From Mallotus nudiflorus (Eukaryota; Streptophyta; Magnoliopsida; Malpighiales; Euphorbiaceae): DNA of 64,000 nt. Position 1 is the stretch's first letter; the number at the start of each line of letters is the position of its first letter. Below the pieces are notes generated by a model, which saw nothing but the letters and a program-made list of their open reading frames with translations, made no database searches and was not told the origin of the DNA. The DNA is taken from assembly GCA_947683625.1 (NCBI GenBank), contig CANTUR010000540.1, positions 940,001-1,004,000 of the forward strand. Reading direction: 5' to 3'. Positions 23,091 through 35,104 of the stretch are shown in pieces. The position numbers and the translations under genes are program-made.

Positions 23091-23420
23091 CTACTCCAAT
23101 GCTTATAAATGAGTATGAGTACAAATCCCTCAACGGTATCCACGTTGAGTAATACGAGAAAGGCGGGGGAACACTAAGAGGAGAATCAGAATAAGAGCAA
23201 GCATAATGTACTCCAATGCCCAAAAAAGAGAGGATCAACGTGAACCTTTGGCGGTATCCATACTGAGTAATACAAGAAAGGCGGGGGAATACTAAAAGAA
23301 GACCCACGTTAAAAAAAACTTGCTCTATTTACTCTAATGCTCTATAAGAGTATGAGTATCCAAAAGACCTTTCCAACGGTATCCACGCTGAGTAATATGA
23401 GAAAGGCAGGGGAATACTTG
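23091..23420 (+). repeat. three copies of an 85-nt structured motif (CCAATGC...GGTATCCAC...GAGAAAGGCGGGGGAA)
   Basis: Copies at 23091-23175, 23209-23294 and 23330-23420. Each has ACTCYAATGC, a small hairpin, GGTATCCAYRYTGAGTAATA and GARAAAGGCRGGGGAAYACT. In copy one a 7-bp stem CTCAACG/CGTTGAG encloses GTATCCA. Single copies occur in the 3' regions of elements B (36193-36286) and A (37917-38003). Confidence 0.85.
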
Positions 23421-23870
23421 GATAAGGAAGAAAAGCACAAAAATAATTCAAAGATTATTTTGATACTCCGAATTCAATCTTTTTTATGCTTAATTTCCAC
23501 AAGTTTTTTTTTAGCAAATTCTCCCTAAAATTAGGTGTGGAAGTAAGCTCTTCACTTGGTAAATACTATACTCTCAGCATAAGATGGTTAACGATGCCTC
23601 TGACCTTTGCAAATGGCAAATAAGTGACGGTCATGAAAATTAAAAATAGTGAGATTCGTTAAGTGCATGCTATCTCATGATAAAAGGATGAATTTTCTCA
23701 TAAATTTTCAACATTGTAATGTACTTTTATGCATTCATCATAATTGAAACTAACTTCAATATGTCTGCAGGAATTATAAAACCAGAAGGAAGTGCAAAGT
23801 GGAATTAAAATTAGTCAGCACAAAGAATTCAAAGCATTCGACTCAAACAACCAAAGATAAAAATCAATAA

Positions 23871-24045
23871 GCAGTTATGGACTGCAGCATCATCAACAAG
23901 CAATTATAGATTGTAGCTAATCGCGAGCAGTTATGGACTGCAGAATCATCAGTGAGCAATGAAAGGGTTGCAACTAATCGTGAGCAATTATGGATTGCAG
24001 TGTAATCGCATAGATCAATCAACACTACATGATAGGGTGTAGTGT
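23871..24045 (+). repeat. hairpin array, class I (loop TATGG type)
   Basis: Six short hairpins: GCAGT-TATGG-ACTGC at 23871-23885 and 23927-23941; GCAAT-TATAG-ATTGT at 23900; GCAA-TGAAAGGG-TTGC at 23956; GCAAT-TATGG-ATTGC at 23984-23998; ACACTACA-TGATAGGG-TGTAGTGT at 24022-24045. Stems differ, loops are alike. Confidence 0.85.
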
Positions 24046-24297
24046 ATTCCACTTTAGTCTATTACTTTTGTGTGCATATGAATTCAAATTCTTTCATCAC
24101 AATTTGGTCCATAATTGCATTCTGATTAGGAATACATTCCTAATTAAATCGTGACATTCATCAAATTAATAATTCATTGAATTATTAAGACTGCATAATC
24201 AATCGGTGATCTTGAATCTTCTTTCAAATACAAAATACAGAATAAGATTACAGAACTCATTTTTTGCATTTTACATGCATGATTTCAATCAAAGGTT

Positions 24298-24402
24298 TCA
24301 TACGCTGCACAGTAGCTATGATATGAATTTCAAATCATTATGTTATGTGCTGCACAGTAGTCATAAGCTTCATTATGTTATGTACTGCATAGCAGTTATG
24401 AC
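24298..24402 (+). repeat. hairpin array, class II (loop CTGCACAGTAG type)
   Basis: Three hairpins with near-constant loop GCTGCACAGTAG and arms TCATA/TATGA, TTATG/CATAA and GTTATG/TATGAC (the last with G-U pairs). Confidence 0.75.
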
Positions 24403-24420
24403 ATAAACTTTCAAATTCCT

Positions 24421-26080
24421 CATTGCTAGACGTTCCACAGGAACTATGGCAAGTTTTCAATTCAATTACAGTAGACGTCCCACAGGGAATATAATGTGCA
24501 TAGTTAGACGTCCCACAGAGAATATAATGAAATTCAATTCAATTACACTAGACATCCCACAGGGAATATAGTGTGCATCGTTAGACATCCCACAAGGAAT
24601 ATAACAATATTTCAATTCAAGACTATACGACTGAGTGTAGTCGGCATTATACGATCAAGTGCAATGTATCCTCAATTGATTATACGATCGATTATAATCG
24701 GCATCATATGATCGAGTGTGATGTAATTTATTTCAATTAATCTACACTAGACATCCCACAGGGAATATAGTGTGCATCGTTAGACGTCCCACAGGGAATA
24801 TAACGATATTTCAATTCAAGACTATACGATCAAGTGTAGTCAGCATTGTACGATCGAGGGCAATGTATCCTCAATTGATTATACGACCGAGTATAATCAG
24901 CATCATATGACAGAGTATGATGTAATTTATTTCAATTCAATTACACTAAATGTCCCACAGGGAATATAGCATGCATCGTTAGACGTCCCATAGGGAATAT
25001 AATGAAATTCAATTCAATTACAGTAGACATCCCACAGGGAATATAGTGTGCATCGTTAGACATCCCATAGGGAATATAATGAAATTCAATTCAATTGCAC
25101 TAGACGTCCCATAGGGAATATAGTGTGCATCGTTAGACGTCCCACAGGGAATATAACGATATTTCAATTCAAGACTATACGACCGAGTGTAGTCGGCATT
25201 GTACGATCGAGTGCAATATATCCTCAATTGATTATACGACAAAGTATAATCAGCATCATACGATCGAGTATGATGTAATTTATTTCAATTCATCTACACT
25301 AGACGTCCCACAGGGAATATAGTGTGCATCGTTAGACATCCCACAGGGAATATAATGATATTTCAATTCAAGACTATACAATCAAGTGTAGTCAGCATTG
25401 TACGATCGAGGGCAATGTATCCTCAATTGATTATATGACCGAGTATAATCAGCATCATATGACCGAGTATAATCAGCATCATACAACCGAGTATGATGTA
25501 ATTTATTTCAATTCAATTACACTAAACGTCCCACAAGGAATATAGTGTGCATCGTTAGACGTCCCATAGGGAATATAATGAAATTCAATTCAATTACAGT
25601 AGACATCCCACAGGGAATATAGTGTGCATCGTTAGACATCCCATAGGGAATATAACGAAATTCAATTCAATTGCACTAGATGTCCCACAGGGAATATAGT
25701 GTGCATCGTTAGACGTCCTACAGGGAATATAACGATATTTCAATTCAAGACTATACGACCGAGTGTAGTCGGCATTGTACGATCGAGTGTAATGTATCCT
25801 CAATTGATTATACGACCGAGTATAATCAGCATCATACGACCGAGTATGATGTAATTTATTTTAATTCATCTACACTAGACGTCCCACAAGGAATATAGTG
25901 TGCATCGTTAGACGTCCCATAGGGAATATAACGAAATTCATCACTGCTAGATGTTCCACAGGAACTATAGCAAGTTTTCAACTTATCATCGATAAACGTC
26001 CCACAGGGAATATAGCGAAACTCATTTGCACAAAGTCCACTAGACATTCCACAAGAAATATAATGTGACTTATCAAACGC
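24421..26080 (+). repeat. hairpin array, classes III and IV, in higher-order repeats
   Basis: Class III, about 26 copies: core TAGACGTCCCACAGGGAATA with its own inner TCCC-ACA-GGGA stem, flanked by varying complementary arms such as ATCGTTA/TAACGAT (25129-25160) and ACACTA/TAGTGT. Class IV, about 21 copies: core TAC-GACCGA-GTR with outer arms GACTA/TAGTC, CATTG/CAATG, GATTA/TAATC and CATCA/TGATG, always in that order (for example 25749-25770, 25773-25794, 25806-25827, 25830-25851). The four-hairpin set recurs five times, separated by class III pairs and TTTCAATTCA linkers. Confidence 0.92.
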
Positions 26081-26202
26081 TACACCTTGCTCAACAATTT
26101 GAGCATCAATCTATCACTTAGGATATAATCGAGTGTCCTAATTTCTTTCTTTCGGAATTGTGTGCTTCTATTGCTTTGTCGCAATTTGTCAAAAAAACAG
26201 TG

Positions 26203-26217
26203 ACAAAAGGGGGCAAT
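26203..26217 (+). promoter_or_regulatory. polypurine tract of the gag-only element
   Basis: GACAAAAGGGGGCAAT immediately before the 3' LTR start TGTAAGCACC. Intact purine run. Confidence 0.85.
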
Positions 26218-28289
26218 TGTAAGCACCTAATTTCTGGATGCAATTGTGCACAATTGCGACGTAAGCCCCTATGATGAAATTTATTCCAAAATTGAACTTG
26301 GTTGTTGATGTTCTGGACTTTAAGGACTAAATTGTAATGTTTTTTTAGGATTTGATTGCAAATAAGTCATTTTTAGGGGTCTTTTGGTAATTAAAATTTT
26401 AAAAAAAAATTTAGGATCGGAATTGGTGTAATGCCGGTCAGCATTGCACAGTGCCGATGTGCAATAATTCCATTTTTTGATTTTTTTTCGCGTATGTTCC
26501 TTATTTTTATCGATTTTTTCAGTGTTTTGCTTGGTTAAAGATTCAAATTTTACCAGATAAGTTTTTTTAAAAAAGAAACGCATAAGATATATTTTTTTGA
26601 AATCAAGACAAATGCTATTTGATATGATCAGATAGGTCTGTTCCTCCTTTGGAGGAAGTTGAGTACGCACAGACTCTTCATTTAAAAGCAGTGCAGAGTC
26701 TGCATGCGTGCGTGAAAAAAAAAGAGGCTTGGCTGAAGGTTTTTTTTTTGCTGGAGAGGCTAGGGTAGAAGGTTTTTTTTTTGGCAGAAGGATTTTTTAC
26801 AGACGAAAAAAAAAGATTTGATTTCTTTTGTTCTTTAAAAAACCCTAATTTTTACAGTTCATTTGAGGAAGACGATACAACAATTTTTAGTCTCAGTCCA
26901 TAACCAAATCAACATTGAGTCGATTTCAATGGTGAAAATCCTAATTTGAGGGGCTGAAAAAGGGCATATGCACAACATTCATTTTTTCTTTCTTCTCTTC
27001 TGTGATTTTTATTCATTTCGTTAATTATTTTATTATTTAATTTCACTACTAATTTGATTGCTTTTTTTTATTTTTTTGTTTTGATGTCTGTATGTGGATT
27101 GAGGAAGAGGAAATCACCTATGTTTAATTGAACAGAAGATCCATAGAATGCCATGGATGAACCTGTAATGTTTTAATAATAGTTCTTAGGATTTTAATTT
27201 TTATTCTGCATTTTTGTATCCTGTGTAATTTATTTTAATTTTTGGGTGTATAATTATTTAATTTTAATTTTGTACGTAGTTTGTAATAGCCTCGGTAGTG
27301 GGAAGAGTGAAAGATTTAAATTTCTGCACTTTAAAATTAATTAGTAATTAGGTTCAATTAGGTAAAAATTAATTAAAATTAATGGTGGTTTTAGTTAATT
27401 AGGGTTTGTATGTAATTAAATTAGGTTTTTTTAGAAATCATATATGAATGTGTGTTTGATTTAATTTTGTTATGTTTTTTTTGTTTTTTATGTTTTTTGG
27501 GCTTTTTATATTTGTTTTTAGGCCCTAAGCCCACATTTAGGACTTAAAAATGGTTTAGGACTTTAAATAATTAAAATCAACTTAGGCACATTAGGTTAAT
27601 TAGATTTTAGGCCCACTTAGTTAATTAAAATTGTTTAGACTTAGCTCAGTCCATTTAATTTCATTTCTTTTAAAATAAATAGACCTAGGCCCACATTTCA
27701 CTTAAAATAAAACCAAGTTAGACTTAGGCCCACTAATTTAATTTCTTCTTTAAAATTGAATAGACTTAAGCTTATATCTTAGAAAGAAAAAAAAATAGAT
27801 TTAGGCTCATTAATTAATAAAATGTAGGCCCACTTTTTCTATTTCACTTGTAAATAAAATGTAGATTTAGCTAACTTATTTAAGTAAAATTAACATAGTT
27901 TAGACTTAGGGACAACGTGATCTTGAGTGCATTTTTTCTTGTAATTTTATTGACTTGTTGCCTTTTTGGGTAGATGGATGTTAATTAGGGTTTAATAAAA
28001 TTGCATGTAATTAGAGGATGAAATAATCATTTATAAAATTATTCTAAATGAACACGAGACTAAGAGAAGTTAGTATTCCGTATCCAGAATCTCCTGGTTG
28101 TGGTGCTAATTTTCTTTTAGAGAATTGAGTACCACCAATCAAATTGTCCTAGTTATTATCCTGGGTGGCGACTCCTCATCTCCACTCCATGTCTTTGTGA
28201 TAGTGGTTAGTGTGTTCTCTAAGGCCCTGAGCCTAAACAGTGTCGCGGTTGCTAAAATCTTGGACGCACGCTAAACCCCACCGTCTACA
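26218..28289 (+). repeat. 3' LTR of the gag-only Tat-like element
   Basis: Starts TGTAAGCACCTAATTTC, ends CACCGTCTACA. About 34 bases shorter than the 5' LTR, partly by loss of one GATCGGCATT repeat near 26425 and a short stretch near 27540. Confidence 0.92.
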
Positions 28290-29018
28290 GTAATTCTTTT
28301 AGCCTATCTCATTGAATAATTAATTAGGTTTAATTAATTAAAATATATTTTTAGGCCCATAATTAATTAGATTTTAAGTTAGAAATACCTTTAAGCCCAT
28401 TTAGTTAATTAAACATAGGCCCGCTTAATCTAATTTAATTAATTTAGACTTAGCTCACTTAATTTAATCCCGTTTTTCATAATTTGTAGATTTAAGTTCA
28501 TATTTAAATTTAAAATTAGTAGACCTAAGTTCATTTAATTAAAATAAAAAGGAATTAGGTCTTTAGGTTCACTTATAATTTAAAACATGTAGACTTTAGC
28601 TCATTTATTTAAAATCCATGTAGATTAGACTAACTTAGGGATTATGTGATTTATTGAATGCATTATTTACTTGTATATTTCATGACTAGTTTTCCTTGGA
28701 GTTGATTTTTTTTAGGGTTTATATGAAATTGCATGTTAATAGAGAATAAGATAATGATTCATAAAGTAATTTTAAATGAACACAAGACTGAAAGAAGTTG
28801 TTATTCTGTATCCAGAAGTTCCTGGTTGTGGTGCTAGCTTTCTTTTAGGGAATCAAGTACCACCTTTTCAATTTGCCCCAGTTATTACCCTGGTTGGCAA
28901 CTCCTCATCTTCACACCATGTCTTTGTGACAATGGTTATTGTATTCTCTAGAGCCCTGAGCTGAAACAGTGTTGCGGTTGCTAAAATCTTGGATATACGC
29001 TGAACCCCGCCATCTACA

Positions 29019-29882
29019 GTATGACAATAATTTTTTCTGATCTCATTGAGAACATCATGGAGGTATTTATGGATGATTTTTCTATTTTTGGTGATTCTTT
29101 TGAATTATGTTTGTGTAACCTTGACAAGGTCTTGAAAAATGTGAAGAGGTTAACCTTGTTATTAACTAGGAAAAGCGACATTTTATGGTAGAGGAAGGGA
29201 TAGTCCTTGGTCACAAAATTTCAAGTGTAGGGATCAAGTTAAATTGAGCTAAAATTAAAATTATAGAGAAGCTACCAACTCCAATAACAGTTAAGGGAGT
29301 TTGAGGATTTCTAAGACATGTGGGGTTTTTATAAGCGTTTCATTAAAAAATTTTCTTTAACTACTAAGCCTTTAACCCAATAGTTAGTTAAAGATGCTCC
29401 TTCTAATTTTAATAATGATTGTTTAAATGCTTTTAACAGGTTGAAGGAGGCTTTGGTTTCAGCACTAATTATTTCACCTCCGGATTAGGCACTCCCTTTT
29501 GAGATCATGTGCGATGCAAGTGACCATACTATAGGAACGGTGCTTGGTCAGAAGAAAGAAAAAAAGCTTCATGTAATATATTATGCAAGTAGAATGCATG
29601 TAGAGGCCCAGTTGAACTACACCATAACCGAAAAAAAGATGCTGGCGGTGATTTTTGCTGTTGATAAATTTATATCTTACTTACTTGGTTCAAAAGTTAT
29701 TATTTTCACTGATCATACAACAATAAAATATCTCTTGCCCAGGAAAGATACAAAACCATATCGTATTTATTGGGTGTTACTTTTATAAGAGTTTGACTTG
29801 GAGATCAAAGACAAGAAAGGTTTTAAGAATGTTGTAGCTGACCATTGGTCCAGATTAGAGGGTTATGAACAAATAAAGTAAG
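29019..29882 (+). pseudogene. RT (C-terminal part) and RNase H of element B
   Basis: Resumes the RT after the Tat-like LTR. The active-site box reads MEVFMDDFS, FMDD at 29066-29077 with both Asp kept. Stops and a shift follow (29190-29300), then the thumb region (GFYKRFIKKFS) and RNase H at 29507-29788: MCDASDHTIGTVLGQ with the first catalytic Asp, YYASR, LNYTITEKKMLAVIFAVDKF with the Glu, and FTDHTTIKYLL with the next Asp. The end DHWSRLEGYE is the usual RNase H to integrase link. It removes the RNA strand during cDNA synthesis in intact elements. Confidence 0.88.
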
Positions 29883-31090
29883 AAAAGGATATCAATGATG
29901 AATTTCCTAATGCTTTGTTGTTAGCTGTTCAATATTTTAGTGCTCTATGGTTTTCAAACATCGCCAACTATTTAGCATGTGGAGTTTTATTGCAAGAATT
30001 CTCTTATCAACAAAGGAAGCTTTTTCTCTATAAAGTGAAACACTATATGTGGGAGGATCCATTTCTTCATAAGATTTATGGAGATGGGCTGATTAGAAGG
30101 TGTGTTCTTAAAATTGAAATGTTGAAAATTTTGTCTCATTGTCATGATTCTGCACATGGTGGGCATTTTGGAGCAATAAAAATTGCTACAAAGGTGTTGG
30201 AAAGTGGGTTTTTTTTTGCCTATTTTATTCAAAGATACCAAGGAGTATGTGGAAAACTGTGATAAATGTCAAAGACATAAGAATATCTCTAAGAGGAATG
30301 AAATGCCACTCACATCAATTTAAGAAGTGGAGATTTTTGACATTTAGGGATTGGATTTTATGGGTCTCTTTCCATAATCTTTTGGGAATATATCTTGGTT
30401 GGGGTAAACTATATGTCTAAGCAGGTGGAAGCCATTCCTTCACCTATAAATGATGCTTAAGTTATGATAAGATTTTTTAAAAAATTGTTCAGTAGATTTG
30501 GAGTACCTCGAGCTGTGATTAGTAATGGAGGCTTGCACTTTTGCAATAAGCAGTTTGAGTTACTACTCAAGAGGTATGGAGTTCACTATAGAGTTGCTAC
30601 CTCGTATCACCCTTAAACTAACAGTCAAGTATAGGTAACCAATAAGGAAATAAAGAAAATTTTGGAGAAAACAGGATGCTCTTCAAAGACAAATTGGGCA
30701 TCTAAATTGGATGATGCTTTATGGGCATATTGTACAACTTATGAAACTATAATTGGTATGTCTCCTTACCGATTAGTTTTTAGGAAAGCTTGACATTTGC
30801 CCATGGAACTTAAACATCGAGCTTATTAGGCCATTAAGGCACTAAACTTTGACATGAAGGCAACAGGTGAAAAAAATTTATTACAGCTCAATGAATTAGA
30901 TGAGTTTCAATTTCAAGCATATGAGAACACTAAGTTTTTTAAGGAGAAAAAAAAACGGTGGCATGATACTCATATTCTCAAGAAGGAATTCAAAGTTAGT
31001 GATCTTATTCTTTTGTTTAATTCTAGACTAAAGTTGCTTCCGGGTAAGTTGAGATTGATATGGAGTGGTCCATTCAAGGTACAATAAGTC
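29883..31090 (+). pseudogene. integrase of element B, inactive
   Basis: 29915-30262 has the zinc-binding HHCC region (HDSAHGGHFG, then ENCDKCQRH after a frameshift near 30235). The core is broken by stops: a DFMGLFP strand (first Asp kept), then GVPRAVISNGGLHF, in which the second catalytic Asp is Asn (codon 30524-30526), and a YHP-stop stretch. The C-terminal part 30854-31087 is open: ELDEFQFQAYENTKFFKEKKKRWHD and LRLIWSGPFKVQ. Family fit with Athila is strong. Confidence 0.85.
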
Positions 31091-31755
31091 TTCTCTCATA
31101 GTGCACTTGAACTCATCAATTCTAAGGGAGAGTATTTTTTAGTAAATGGATAAAGGTACAAAGTGTATTAAGGAGGACTAATTTCCAAAGAAAAGGAAAT
31201 TTTATTCCTTCATCAACCCTAATGAAAAATTTTAGTTTTGATCATGCTAAAGACCTAAAAATTAGCATTTTATTATGCTTATTATTTTCTTTCATCATTT
31301 TATTTTGTTCAGTGTCAATCTTTTTACTAATCTTTATCTTATAAATTGTATTTTTTTTAAAAAATTATTATTTTGCTCATTACTTTATATTTTCTTTCTT
31401 CATTTCATTTTATTTATTTTTGTGAATTAAAGTTGTTAAGCATATTTTAAAATTTTAAAATTTTTTTGGTGCTTTGAAATTTTGTAGGTATAGTAGTGAA
31501 TTGAAGTGCAAATTTGGTGAGGTCAACTTTGTCATGCTTGAAGTGCTTACACAACAACCCACCTTCCTCCTCCTTTCCACTTCCATGTTTGCTTTCTCCT
31601 ATTTTTCTTTCTTTTTCATTTTAAATCCCTAATCACCTCATTCCCCTCTTTTCAAATCTCACATTCATCTATCATTATTTTCTTTTTAGATTGCTTCTTA
31701 TAATTTTAAGTCCTCTTAATTTCATTTTTCTTATTATCATTTTCTTTATTTCACA
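31091..31755 (+). other. pol-ORF2 spacer of element B
   Basis: The first 150 bases finish pol. The rest is a T/C-rich untranslated stretch leading to ORF2, with TTTTTTAAAAAATT near 31358 and a C-rich run at 31557-31590. No palindrome cluster or clear TATA box was seen here, unlike the copia element. Confidence 0.5.
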
Positions 31756-32503
31756 ATGCCAAGAGCCAAGAATCCAGCTAAAAGAGATAGGAGTACCATG
31801 GAAGGCTCGAGCAAAGGAAAGAATGTGATTGAAGATAATGAGGTATGTGATCTTGCCTAAGAATATCGTGCTCCATTTCTAATCAAAACTCATGAGGAGG
31901 GCAACAGGTATGTCATTCTTACTTCTAAGAAAGCTTCCACTTGCAAATATTTTGAGAATGAAATTTTGTCTTAATTGGGCATTAAGGATGATATATATAG
32001 ATTATGTGGTAAATTAGGATGGTCTAAATTTGTTACTACACCATTTAACACCTATAACGAAATCACTCTAGAATTTTTAACCACTTTGCATTCTATTAAA
32101 AGGAGTGATAAACACTGGGGTTTTAGATTCTATGGTAAAGATTATCATGTGAATTATGACATTATGCATCAAGTGTTTAGTTTTCCTAAGAATGGTATTT
32201 ATCAATCCCTTAAAAATTATGACCTTAAAGCTTTTTGGTATCAAATTTGGGGGCAAGATAATTTTAGGGGTACACATACTACACCTAATGGATAAATTAC
32301 CAATCATCGGTATTTGAACATTCATGAATTCATGTGTTATGTGATTTTTGGGAAAACTGAGGAGAATAAAGTGTCAATTCAAGAATTATTCCTTCTATGG
32401 TGTATGCATACCAAAACCAAAGTCTCTACTATATATTTTATATTTTATAACTTGTGGAATATTGTGAATTCATCTCGTGCTGTCATTTCTATGGGTCACA
32501 TTG
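31756..32503 (+). pseudogene. ORF2 (env-like / plant transposon-type protein) of element B, first part
   Basis: ATG at 31756 opens MPRAKNPAKRDRS. After stops at 31858 and 31972 come LGIKDDIYRLCGKLGW, an EITLEFLTTL motif, FRFYGKDYHVNYDIMHQVF and KAFWYQIWG, then an LNIHEFMCYVIFGKTEENK segment, ELFLLWCMH and NIVNSSRAVISMGHIV, which run into the solo LTR at CATTG. This is the conserved ORF2 domain of Athila elements, also annotated as plant retrotransposon ORF1 or plant transposon protein; its role is unknown. No transmembrane segment is seen in this part. Confidence 0.8.
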
Positions 32504-33871
32504 TGTAATATCCTGAGTTTTTAAATAAATATAAACTAGATCGGGATATGCAGTGTTAATAATTTTTATACATATTTATGATATTTTTATGAGTTTGATA
32601 TTTATTAAAGCCGGATGACCGAAAGTTGAGCCATCTCCGTTTCTCACGATTCCGGCCACCATTTTTCACACCGCCAGTCTCTATCTTATCCTTGAGCTCC
32701 GATGAGTGTGATTCCAAGATTTGTTTCACTTAAAATAGTCTAGATTTTCCTAGGTTTTGATTTTACATTTTCGGCCACTTTGAGTTTTTGAATTTTTTTT
32801 AGCTTTAATTTGATTGATTCAAGCAAACTCCCTTCACAAACTTTGATCCTTGTAGCTTAATCTATACTCTGGAATTTTTGTGAAATTTTTGGAATTTATT
32901 TTGATTTTTGGGAATTTGTTATTATTTTATTAATATTTTCTAATTTTTGAAAATTAATTAATTAAATTATGAAATTGTGTTTTATGGTAATTATAGGTAT
33001 TAAAATGCATTTTAGAAATTTATTGGTAATTTTTATGAATTTTATATAATTATTTTGAATTTATTAAATTTATGTAATTTTTGAAAAATTAGGTTAATTA
33101 TGTGTTTTATTGAAATTAATTGGTTAATTGAGTATATTTATTGATATTATTGAATTATATATTGAGAAAATTAATTTTGAGTAATTATACTATTTTTGGT
33201 GAATTTTTTATTAATTTTAGTGAATTTATATATATAGGGGTATTTTGGTAATTTGATACTAAATTGGTTAAAAATGTAATTAAATTGGTTTTAATAATTA
33301 TTTAAGGTATAAAAATGATTTCTACAAATTATTTAGTATTTTTAACTAATTAAAACTATTTTTCATAAATTATTTTCAAATTATATATATAATATACGAT
33401 TTTTCTAAATAAATGAGTTTTTATCGATTTTCAGTAATTTTTAGGGTTAATTATGTAATTTGGATTTATAAAATGTATTTTTATTATAAAAGGGAAGTTT
33501 TGATATTTTTGTAATTGTTCTGTGAATTGTGAACCTCGGTCGGTGAATTGTAGTTTGGAGTCCGACCGAGAGATTGTGGTTGTGAATTGAATTATTTCGA
33601 AGTGTGTTTCTTTACAGGTCTGACTCTACTCTTTGAGTAGAGAGATGTCCATTTTACAAGGGAGGTTCTGTCGAATTTTCGATAGAATTCTCGTAAAACG
33701 TGATGTCCGGTCGAATTCTGTGTCTAGTATTCTAGATCAAGTTTCTAGGAATTTTTGTTAGATTTATTTTGATTTTCTACTATCGTTTGTTTGTTTAATT
33801 GCACCGAGACGGAGGCCTAGTGGACCGAACCCGTCAGACCCATCTTGTGGAGCGCAATAACAGTGAGTTGT

Positions 33872-33903
<32 letters not shown>

Positions 33904-35104
33904 TTTAGGGTGCATGTTTTAGAAATGTATGGTTTATTTTAATAAAGTATGCATAAATGATTTAAATATTACTTAGGTTTACTTTTGGTATATTTTGAAT
34001 TATATGCATGTTTTATTAAACATTTACACTTAAAATGTTTTTATGTATATTCATGGTATATTTTTAGTTTATTTTCTAATTTAATTGGATTTATTTGACG
34101 TATATATACTCGAAATATACCTGGTTTATTTTTGGTATATTTCTAGTATATATATATGATTTATGTTGCTGTTTTATTCAATTTTATGCATCATTTGTTT
34201 AAAGAATGTATGTTTTATATTTAAAATGAATGATATCAATAGAACATGCTACCTAGTGGGCAGCACTAGGACCGAGTACGTACCGATACGCCGATAGCAT
34301 TTAGGCTATATTACTAACATATTTATGGATATTGATTGGATTGATTGATTTATCTGATGTGTGATATGATTTGGGAGTGTGATTGTTGGAGTTCGGTTGA
34401 CCAAGTGTCTCGGAGCCAATCACACTGACAGTTAGACTACTGGAGCTCGGTTGACTTAGTGTCTCGGGGCCAATCTACTGTCCAAATGGAACAAGTGAAT
34501 ATATTTGGAATAAGTGAGCCTGTATGGCTAGAGTGTTGTCTAACACTGCTTGAGGTTGCGATTTTCTAGGGTTCTATTTGATCCTTCATAAACAGTGATT
34601 TTCATAAAATATATAAAATGATTTTGTTGCATCTGTATGTATTTGCCTGTATATATATTTATTATATATATACTATTGATTTTTCAGGAGATTCATCGTC
34701 TTCAGACCTCAGTAGTAGACCCATACGCCGGATTTATTCCGCCTCGACTTCACTATATAAACTGCTTATCTGAGCTTTACTTTATAATCTAGACATTTCA
34801 GTAGTTATAAACAGTTATGGAGTTTATGTATTATATTTGTGTGAGTTATGTATTTCAAATATTTGAACTGGAATTTGTATTAAAAGTTTATTTATATATG
34901 AGATGAGATGTTCGATTTAATTTCATTTGGTGGATTATTATTTCAATATTTATGATTTTATTTCCACTGTAGAGCACTTTATTTATGTTATTATTATTAT
35001 AGCATGTTTTATTTTATTTTAAGGCTTGCTACGGGTTCCGGATTCGAAAGAATTCTCGTTCCCTAGCGCCGGTCGTGGCCTCTGTTTTGGGTTGTGACAC
35101 ATTG
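32499..35104 (+). mobile_element. chromovirus-type solo LTR 1 in ORF2 of element B, with TSD CATTG
   Basis: Duplication CATTG at 32499-32503 and 35100-35104. LTR 32504-35099 (2596 bases), TGTAATATCCTGAG to GGGTTGTGACA. No coding inside. It has a (TA)n run at about 33873-33901, an RNA-like hairpin at 33668-33691 and a tandem GAGYTCGGTTGAC...GTGTCTCGG block at 34380-34490. Its close relative lies at 59644-62684. The ends and size resemble Tekay/Del LTRs; the lineage is inferred. Confidence 0.88.

Larger units (their letters stand above)
14468..28294 (+). mobile_element. gag-protease-only Tat/Ogre-like Ty3 element, with TSD GTAAT
   Basis: Duplication GTAAT at 14468-14472 and 28290-28294. Two LTRs of about 2.1 kb, a tRNA-Arg primer site, gag, protease, a 5.2-kb untranslated 3' region full of hairpins, a polypurine tract and the 3' LTR. 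No RT, RNase H or integrase motif is present in either strand, so it is non-autonomous or deleted and would need enzymes from a relative. The LTRs show about seven substitutions in the first 140 bases plus indels. It inserted into a solo LTR of its own wider family. Confidence 0.92.
13117..29023 (+). mobile_element. Tat/Ogre-like solo LTR in RT of element B, split by a related element, with TSD GTATG
   Basis: Duplication GTATG at 13117-13121 and 29019-29023. LTR sequence proper is 13122-14472 plus 28295-29018 (about 2075 bases), starting TGTAGACACCCAATTTC and ending CCGCCATCTACA. It resembles, but is clearly diverged from, the LTRs of the element inserted in it: both share the TAATAGCCCCA(A/G)TAGT(G/A)GGA stretch and the last 250 bases. 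There is no internal region, so it formed by LTR-LTR recombination before the second insertion. A TATA box lies at 13628-13636 and a palindrome cluster at 13345-13445. Confidence 0.9.

Noticed and set aside
23140..23180. Hammerhead ribozyme (TGAGTAATACGAGAAAGG resembles CTGATGA...GAAA)
   Set aside because: The CUGANGA box is not present and the three stems cannot be drawn; only GAAA-like similarity remains.
23871..26080. CRISPR-like regular repeat array
   Set aside because: The locus is eukaryotic retrotransposon sequence between protease and 3' LTR; there are no unique spacers, and the 'variable' parts are complementary arms, not spacers.
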